A stretch of DNA of 64,000 nt, from NCBI GenBank assembly GCA_019022495.1, contig JAFEKR010000009.1, positions 806,001 to 870,000 of the forward strand. The letters run 5' to 3'. Both the position numbers and the translations under genes were made by a program. Position 1 is the first letter of the stretch. Every line of letters starts with the position of its first letter. Below, one piece after another: positions 57,217-64,000 of this stretch. Source of the DNA: Epichloe hybrida. Its lineage: Eukaryota > Ascomycota > Sordariomycetes > Hypocreales > Clavicipitaceae. The notes beneath the pieces are model-generated. The model worked only from the letters and a program-made list of their open reading frames with translations, was not told where the DNA came from and made no database searches.

Positions 57217-60200
57217 TTATGCCTCCACGTCCATTGTATCAATGTCGACTGATCCGTCTTCCAAGCCGAAGTCGAGTACTCTTGCGTACTGTGATGTTAA
57301 GCGTTGTAACTCGCGATATTTGCCTACAATCTGTCAGCTCTGATATTCGACAAAATGATTTGTCAAATAAGAGAGAAAAGGGGGGGGGGGGGGGCAAGCA
57401 TTTCAAACTTACCCAGAATTAGAACGACACCTTTGAGAAGCTCTTTGCGATTCCAGCCACAAATTTCATCATCAGTGCCGTACCAGCCTCGCCCAGCTTT
57501 ATTGCCGGATTCCTTGTCCTGCAAAATCCCACCCAACAGACTGTTCAATAGTTCCTCCACCTTCGGCCTGGTGCCCTCTGCACCCAAGCGCTTGGCATAC
57601 ATGAAAAGATATAAGCGAAACTCTTCTTTGGCTCCAAGTTGCAAAGCACCAGCTATACGATTCTCCAGGTGTGCAATGCTGATACTGCTTTCCAGATCTT
57701 CTGCTTCCTTCCGTTGAATGACTGTTTTGATAATGCGCTGCAATGCATACGCACGACCTTTGAGGAGAAATTCGTTTGTAGTGTGGCGTTCGAGAAACGG
57801 TATTATGCCCGACGATACAGTAACGCCCGAGGTCTTCTCTTTATTCTCTGCCGAGTTTGGTCCAACAGCTGTGGATTGCAGGGCAGAAATTGATGAGTCA
57901 TTGGAGTTCCAATACTGTGATCCAACTGCCCACCAGGCTTCGCTGAGTCTTTGCCAAGTGTACATCTCCCGGGCATAGCAGAAGCCATCCCCGTTTGTTA
58001 GTGTCACTACAATGTGGCCGGTTGTATTGAGGTGAACAGATGTAACCCCCGGACCTGGGGTAGCGGAATGTTGATTCAAGGACGTTACAGCTACATCGAG
58101 GATGGGTCCCAATGAAACCGGTGGATGGGGTGATGATTGCGTCTTCAGATCCCAAACATGGGCCAACCCAACTGCTGTAATGCACAATAGCCAATACTCC
58201 CTGCACTCCAGGATGACAGGCTGTGATTCGAGGATTATCGGATTCAGCAATCGTCTGCCAGCAGGAGTCCAGACATGAACTGACCCATCTTCACAAGCTG
58301 CTGCCCAAAAGTTCTTATTCGCAGTCACTAGGATGACAGCTCGAGGTAAGAACTCCTGCCACAGCAACTCACCTCTCTTGGTGACTAAGACATGAGAAGG
58401 GTCGCGAGGATTTGCATCATTTTTAGCTTCCATGATAACGTTTTCGGGTGCTTTCGACGCCTCTTCGGGGGAGCCATCGTTTTGCAACACGCCTTTGTAC
58501 ATTGCTCGGAGGATATGGGACCTTATGCGAGGCACCGCAAGTCTGACTTGTGAAAAGGATATAGATGGGTTTAGAACAGCTGGTCGCAGAAACTCGGGAG
58601 TCGGAACTACTCCATTCTGCGTTGAAACTAGGGCAGCGGGCTCAACGCCGTCGACGCGGTTCGTGACGATTTGCGTAGGACCAGTTGCCGCGCGTTTAGC
58701 CGTTGGTGCATCTTCTTCGTCAGCTTCCGCGGCAACGGATCGCCTCTTGTTGCCAAGTAGCATAGAAGCAATACCTCCCTTGGGGAGCCCGTCGAAAGGC
58801 TTGCTCAGATCTAGCATTGTTTGTGGCACGTCGTTTTGCGTTGGTTTTGCAGCAGTAGACCCAACTAGTTGAGTTTGCGGCAGGGATGATTGACCAGTTC
58901 CTGATGATGAAACCAGGAGAGGTGCCACCCTTTTCTTGCCATCCTTCCCAATCGTAACCCGAGACTTCAATTCCTTGACACGTTCTGCATACTTGTCCTC
59001 GGTTTCCACTTCAGGCTTTTCGGCTGCATCAGCATCCCCATTAGTCGCCGCGGGTTTACCAGATTTGGTCCCGTTCAGAGCTGGTGTGGACTCCTTGGGT
59101 GTGTCCGATGGCAGGTCCCCCATCAGCGCTCCCATCCTCGACTCGACTGCTCTCGATTCACCTGCCTTGCTGTGTGTTTCTAGCAACAAGCCATCCACAT
59201 CTTCCGGTATGCCCATGCCTTTGCGTGAGGCGCCATACTTTTGTAGTGCTTTGACGTTTTCCTCGGGTTGCGCGACCCATCCCAATTCTCCTTCATCGAA
59301 TTTGACAACAACGATACCGCCATCCAAGCTTGCGGCGAAAATGGTCTGTCCATCGGGAGTCCAGGACAGGTCAGAAATGGACTTGCCGCTGAGGTCTTGA
59401 AGGATAACCACCGGACGTGAGGTGTTGGTATTCCAGATACTCAATGTCTTGTCTTGTCCAGCAGAGGCGATGACCGTTACCAACTGACCAGCATCTCCAC
59501 TGGTCGCGGCGCCATCATCCGGTTTGACTGTATGAAATAATCGCGGAGAGAACATGCAAACTTCGGTCGGCGCTTCGTGTCCGATCAGATTGATCTCGCT
59601 ATCCCATCGTGTTCGCTCAATGATGGCCACGGAACTAACAGGGCCATTCACGGCGTTAGCGGCAGCAATGTGATTTCCGTCGGGTGACCAAGAACATCTT
59701 CGAAAGTATGTGGTTAGGGGCGAGCTCTTAAACGGTGAGCTGATAGTCGTTTCAAGCACAAAATTGTTGACCATGTCGTGTTGGGTAGCGTTGGGGGCTG
59801 GAGGGGTATAACGGAAAATCTTGATGGTTCGATCGTCGCTTGCAGTGGCAAAGAACTTGTTCGCAGGATCGAATGTAATGCCTTTGACATGACTCTGATG
59901 CGCCGGGATTGCCTTCAGTCTCTCAAAGGTGTGGCCAGACCAGACTACGACCTTGGAGTCCAATCCAACGGATACTAACAGGGACGAATCTGGAGACCAT
60001 GCCAAATCTTGTACATCATTTTCGTGGCCGATAAGTCGCTTGTATGTCTTCCAATTCTCTGCAGGTGGTGGATCGTTGTTGCCAAAGGTGACGGCCGGCG
60101 CACTTTTGTCAAGATGATAGACGCAAATAAGCTTGTCGTCAGCTCCGCTAGCTAGGTATCGTCCGTTTGGTGAGAATCGTACGGAATGAATTGTTCCCAG

Positions 60201-60407
60201 ATGATGGCTCATGTGACAAAGCTGGCGCGGCTTCGTGTAGCTCGCATCTTTTGCATGATATATAGCATCGGTCGACCAGACCCGGACATGTCCATCGCCG
60301 CCGGCCGTGGCTAGGCGTTGACCATCAGGAGAAATGTGGCAGCTGTAGACCTCGAAATCCTTTTGCTCGCCGCTGTGGCTCAGCCACGAGGGCTTTATAA
60401 TGTGCAT
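57217..60407 (-). CDS. hir1: Histone chaperone Hir1 (HIRA homologue)
   Basis: WD-repeat subunit of the HIR complex, which deposits H3-H4 independently of replication and represses histone genes. Exons on the minus strand: 57413-60407 and 57217-57323; the 89-bp intron contains a 15-G run. Product 1,033 residues, the usual size. The start MHIIKPSWLSHSGEQKDFEV is family-typical. Seven WD40 repeats fill about 1-370 (for example SCHISPDGQRLATAGGDGHVRVW, HENDVQDLAWSPDSSLLVSVG). The linker has the B-domain-like segment KELKSRVTIGKDGKKRVAPLLV, which binds Asf1 in HIRA. The C-terminal Hira domain runs from about 690 to 950. After splicing, the tail continues as YRELQRLTSQYARVLDFGLEDGS. Constitutive chromatin gene. 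Confidence 0.95.
57380..57394 (+). repeat. Run of 15 G inside the Hir1 intron
   Basis: Uninterrupted G15 on the plus strand; on the transcribed strand it is a C run located between donor and branch region of the 89-bp intron. Confidence 0.95.
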
Positions 60408-62421
60408 GTCGAGGGCGCACGTCGCATGGGCTTCGCCGGCGGAGGTGACACGGTTATGTGGTGATGTGGTGATGCGATGTGGTGATGCGATGTGATGATG
60501 CGGTTCAAGATTGACCAGCTATCATTGAAATGGGGGAAGCTGCACATGTGCCTATGTACATATGTGTGCCTTCTACTCTAGTTTGGGTGGCAGCCCGAAT
60601 TGATGGGCGCGGCGCGTTGTCTTGGCAGTGCAGCCAGTAGAGCAAGCATGTAAGCATGTAGCAAGCACGCGGGCCTACCTGGTCGGGTCATATTAATGAA
60701 AAGGCTACATAATAATTTTTATTTATGTAGTAAGGCAACAAGGCCGTCCCACATATTGGAGTGGCCACATCTTCATTTTGGCCTCCATCCGCATAAATGG
60801 TACTTGAATCAAGAAATTCACTGATCCAGTGACTTTAGTCCGTACTCACTGTTCTTTGTTCACGCTTTCATGTCGTTCCTTCTATTCATTCACCCTTGCA
60901 TGGCAAATGTGGGCCCTGCCTTCTGCCACCACGTTTTGGACAAAAGGATACTCGCGACGCTGTTCGCGAGGAATGGCATGGCAATGGATTCGATATTTGG
61001 AGATTTCTTTGTTGTTTGCCGCAAATGGAGGCTAGAATTGCTGCATCAAACTTGAGTACAGGTCGGCCTAGTTGACTCGACTCTGTTGCAACAATCTCCT
61101 GACCGACATAATATATAAAGAAGCAACAATGTTGAGTGAAAGACGTGCATTTTCTCTTCACGATCAGAAGTCTCCTACCTCAGCAACAAAGAGCCAAAAG
61201 ATACAAAACGACTTCGGTCATGCTATCGTTCGACAAGATTTGCCCATACTGTCCAGTAATTCTATTTTGACAATTGCTCAGCGCCCTGTCCTTCCAAACT
61301 CACAGCAATATTTTATATCGCAATTTGTATTCTGTCCTAGACATTTTCTACTGCACTTCCGCCGCTTCAGATCATGCTATCGTATACCATGTATCACTTC
61401 GCTTCCCTCAGTCAACTCTGGCACGCACACTACCAAGAGCCCTACCACACCATCTCTGGGAGAAGAAATTGGCAGATGACAAAAGCAACGCCTCCGCTAT
61501 ACTTCTCCAAGTTTCAGTCTCCAATGAGTTTGAAGCCTACCCATTGGCATAATGCTCACTTTCGTGCTAGCATGTCTTTCACTTGGATACACCAACAAGG
61601 AATTTTCAGAGGACGAGTGGTGGCAGGCCTTCAGCAGATGCAATGATGGGAAGTTTGATGGATTCCTTGTTTGTATCTTTGTTTTCTAAAGAACATCTCC
61701 CGCGCGAGATGTTTGAAATCGAATAGCGATTTCCCCCCACGACGTGTACAGATTGGCCTTTGCTTTCAAAGCTAGAAGATGCATGTTTTGTTTCCACAAT
61801 TGTTCAGCTTTTCAAATTTCAAAATTCTAATATATGTACTTTTTACTTGAGAGAGGGTAGGGAGAAAGCAACATGTTCGAACAAAATCATATTTCTTTCC
61901 ATTGTAGTAGCGTAGGGTATCCAAGAATGGAATGCGCGTAAAATTATTATCGAGTCAATCGCCCCATAAAACAAAGTTAGAGCCAATCAGATTCCGCCTT
62001 GCCGCCCTTGCACTTTCTTCATTCACGTTATTAAAAGTGCACGGCATCACTCCCCTCAGACTCATCTCTAAAGTAAAAGTATTCGGGACGAAGCGTTCTC
62101 TCCCGCTGTTTTTCACGATTGGACTGCAATTTTGAGTCCAATTGTGGCGGGGAAAAAAATCATCCTTCTTGTTTGCTCACAAAAAGTCCAAGAGAAACAG
62201 CTGGTTTTCTGGCGGCAGTGACGTAAACACTTCACATATGCTTCGCATCAGTTCACACCAACAGAGAAATGAATTCGAGGCTGAGGTAATCAAGCTGCGC
62301 GAAGCATAAACAACTTTGTCGCCACGCTTCTAGTACAAGAGGCAACTCTTTGAAATTGCCAGCAACTTTGCGTATCTATTACGGCTTGACACCAGTTGCC
62401 ATCGTCGCGAACGCTCTCAAG
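60408..62421. other. Divergent intergenic region between Hir1 and Rad26-like genes
   Basis: 2.0 kb between two divergent start codons. A GATGTGGT-type tandem repeat lies next to the Hir1 start. The rest is AT-rich and holds only short open frames (for example 61072-61479) that match nothing I recognise. Confidence 0.5.
60454..60502 (+). repeat. Tandem repeat (GTGGTGAT / GCGATGTG)
   Basis: Imperfect 8-13 bp units ATGTGGTGATGCG repeated about four times, just upstream of the Hir1 start codon. Confidence 0.85.
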
Positions 62422-64000
62422 ATGGACTCTGACCCAGGGCAGCCTCACGGTGCCTCTGGCACAAACCGTGAATCACTGGTCGAAAAAGTGGTCATGGCTG
62501 CACAGGAAGCGGTCGCAAAAGATACAGAGAGCGGGAAGCCAGAAGCAGACCCGAAAAGCATGACCGAGGAAGATGCCCTTAGGAATCTCACAGGCGCCGT
62601 CAGAGACCAAAACGATTTAGAGCGAGATATTACTATACAAGCAAATGCGGCACTCATGGAAGCCGAAGATAAGAAGGACCAAAATCGAATAAGTAAACTA
62701 GATGCCACAAGACAAAGACTGCAATCACAGCTTGAGAAGGAGCAAAAGAGGCTTGGGCGGGTAGCAGGTAATTCGTATCAGTCTCGGAACGTCCAGAAAG
62801 AAATCGCAAACCTGGAAGAAGAACTTTCGCGAGTCTCAAATGATATCAGCGACTTCCAGGCACGGATTAATAAGAGACGTGAAGAGGACCCTTTGGACGA
62901 CGCCGATCGACCCAAGTCCAAGAAGCTCCCGGGTGAGAGCCACCGCGACTATCTCATCAGGACTGGAAAGATCACACCTTTTGCCAAAATCGGTGGGTCT
63001 CGGCCGCAGGGCATAGGAGGACAACTCGCCGACACAATTTTGGAAGCAGAAGAAGAGGCTGCGGCGGAACAATTCAACCAAGACGTTCAAGGTCCAACCT
63101 CTCACCAACTCTTACGACGGCCAGGCTTTGCCGATGATGTGGCCGACAAGAAGGACAAGACTTCCAGAACTGTGGCGGAGAAAGAGTTTTCGCTACGACC
63201 ACGCAAGAAACAGAGAACAGGGCGAGAGCGTAGTTCGTCTGCGGACTTTGAGCCCAACGTAACATCAGGATCAGACTCTGAAGACGCCACGATCTGGCAA
63301 CAGGGAAACGAGGAAGACTTGATTCGTCAAGAACGTCGTAGGGCCAAGGCAAAGTCAAAGGGTCAACAATTTGAAGGCATCGATCTCAGCAAGCTGGATG
63401 ATGGTAATGAGGCGTTGTATAAACGACGATTGAGCGACTGGATTTCGAGACGAAGTCGAGCAAGGCGAGCAAAACGACAGGCAGCAGCTGGCGGACATGA
63501 CTATTCTCAAGTCGAAAGCGAAGACGAGGATGAGTGGACGAAACCATCACCCGACTATCCCGACCATTCCATTGATGACAATTTGAAGTTGCCTGGTGAT
63601 GTTCACCCGTCACTGTTCGGATACCAGAAAACTGGAGTGCAATGGCTTGCCGAGTTGCACAAGCAAGGTGTGGGAGGCATTATCGGCGACGAGATGGGAC
63701 TGGGTAAAACCGTACAACTCATTGCCTTCATTGCTGCATTGCATTACAGCAACAGGTTGAAGCGACCTGTAATTGTCGTCGCACCTGCTACATTGCTCCG
63801 GCAGTGGGTTGGCGAATTTCATCGTTGGTGGCCGCCTCTAAGGGTATCCATTCTACATTCATCTGGTAGTGGTATGATGAACCCTAGGTTGGAGGACGAT
63901 TATGACCTTGATCACTACCAGCCAGTTGCCAACAAGTCACATAGTGCCGCGCGAAGCATAGTCAAAGGGGTTGTGGACAAGGGCCACGTTCTTGTGACTA
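62422..64000 (+). CDS. rad26: Rad26/CSB-type SNF2 ATPase (3' end outside the window)
   Basis: SWI2/SNF2 family ATPase expected to act in transcription-coupled nucleotide excision repair by rescuing stalled RNA polymerase II. The frame is open from ATG 62422 to the window edge (526 residues), with no intron needed. The N-terminal part is charged and coiled-coil rich. A conserved CSB/Rad26 region follows (LPGESHRDYLIRTGKITPFAKIGG), then basic linkers (RRSRARRAKRQ). The helicase core starts at about residue 395 with LFGYQKTGVQWLAELHKQG, Walker A GDEMGLGKT, and motif Ia VVAPATLLRQW. The Rad26 subfamily is supported by the N-terminal LPGESxRDxLIRxGKITPF motif; motifs II to VI lie beyond the edge. 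Confidence 0.88.
   Translation, partial: MDSDPGQPHGASGTNRESLVEKVVMAAQEAVAKDTESGKPEADPKSMTEEDALRNLTGAVRDQNDLERDITIQANAALMEAEDKKDQNRISKLDATRQRLQSQLEKEQKRLGRVAGNSYQSRNVQKEIANLEEELSRVSNDISDFQARINKRREEDPLDDADRPKSKKLPGESHRDYLIRTGKITPFAKIGGSRPQGIGGQLADTILEAEEEAAAEQFNQDVQGPTSHQLLRRPGFADDVADKKDKTSRTVAEKEFSLRPRKKQRTGRERSSSADFEPNVTSGSDSEDATIWQQGNEEDLIRQERRRAKAKSKGQQFEGIDLSKLDDGNEALYKRRLSDWISRRSRARRAKRQAAAGGHDYSQVESEDEDEWTKPSPDYPDHSIDDNLKLPGDVHPSLFGYQKTGVQWLAELHKQGVGGIIGDEMGLGKTVQLIAFIAALHYSNRLKRPVIVVAPATLLRQWVGEFHRWWPPLRVSILHSSGSGMMNPRLEDDYDLDHYQPVANKSHSAARSIVKGVVDKGHVLVT

Noticed and set aside
1..64000. CRISPR arrays, rRNA, tRNA, intact transposases or reverse transcriptases
   Set aside because: None found by eye; tandem repeats here have no spacer structure, and no mobile-element protein motifs appear.

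Overview
The window is nuclear DNA of a filamentous ascomycete, most likely a sordariomycete of the order Hypocreales. The evidence is short introns (54 to 213 bp) with GTAAGT/GTATGT donors and CAG/TAG acceptors, one gene every 2-4 kb in the dense parts, and a full set of recognisable ascomycete housekeeping proteins. The taxonomic placement is inference from protein resemblance; no marker gene is present. Exon boundaries were worked out by hand from splice signals, reading frame and family alignment.

Left part (1-16.7 kb): a divergently arranged intracellular-siderophore locus. A giant ferrichrome/ferricrocin-type NRPS (SidC/NPS2 class, minus strand, running off the left edge) faces an L-ornithine N5-monooxygenase (SidA class, plus strand) across a 3.2 kb intergenic region. 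SidA makes N5-hydroxyornithine, the first committed siderophore precursor, and the NRPS assembles the hexapeptide. The shared intergenic region holds three exact copies of ATCWGATAA, the extended GATA site of fungal iron regulators, two of them as a near-perfect inverted repeat.

Middle part (17.5-32.3 kb): a compact housekeeping block. In order: a WW/FF splicing-factor-like protein (Urn1 type), a PAP2 lipid phosphatase, proteasome alpha subunit Pre9, the PHD/TFIIS-like/SPOC protein Bye1, a 52-residue Cys-rich microprotein ending in a CaaX-like CMVL, Mediator subunit Med7, a ZNF830/CCDC16-like zinc-finger protein with a polyglutamine run, and an F-box protein with an RPEL-like segment.

Gene-poor part (32.3-44 kb): about 12 kb with only one convincing small gene (a Cys-rich conserved hypothetical at 40.6 kb), an AT-rich island, many short tandem repeats, and most copies of a dispersed 9-mer TACGGAGTA/TACTCCGTA.

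Right part (44-64 kb): a lipidated LAMTOR1/Meh1-like protein, a secreted TVTV-repeat protein, a dynamin-superfamily GTPase with a probable nuclear localisation signal, a UDP-galactose transporter with a 30-nt exon, a divergent GT15 mannosyltransferase-like gene, the histone chaperone Hir1, and the start of a Rad26/CSB-type SNF2 ATPase that runs off the right edge. No tRNA, rRNA, CRISPR array or intact transposon was seen.
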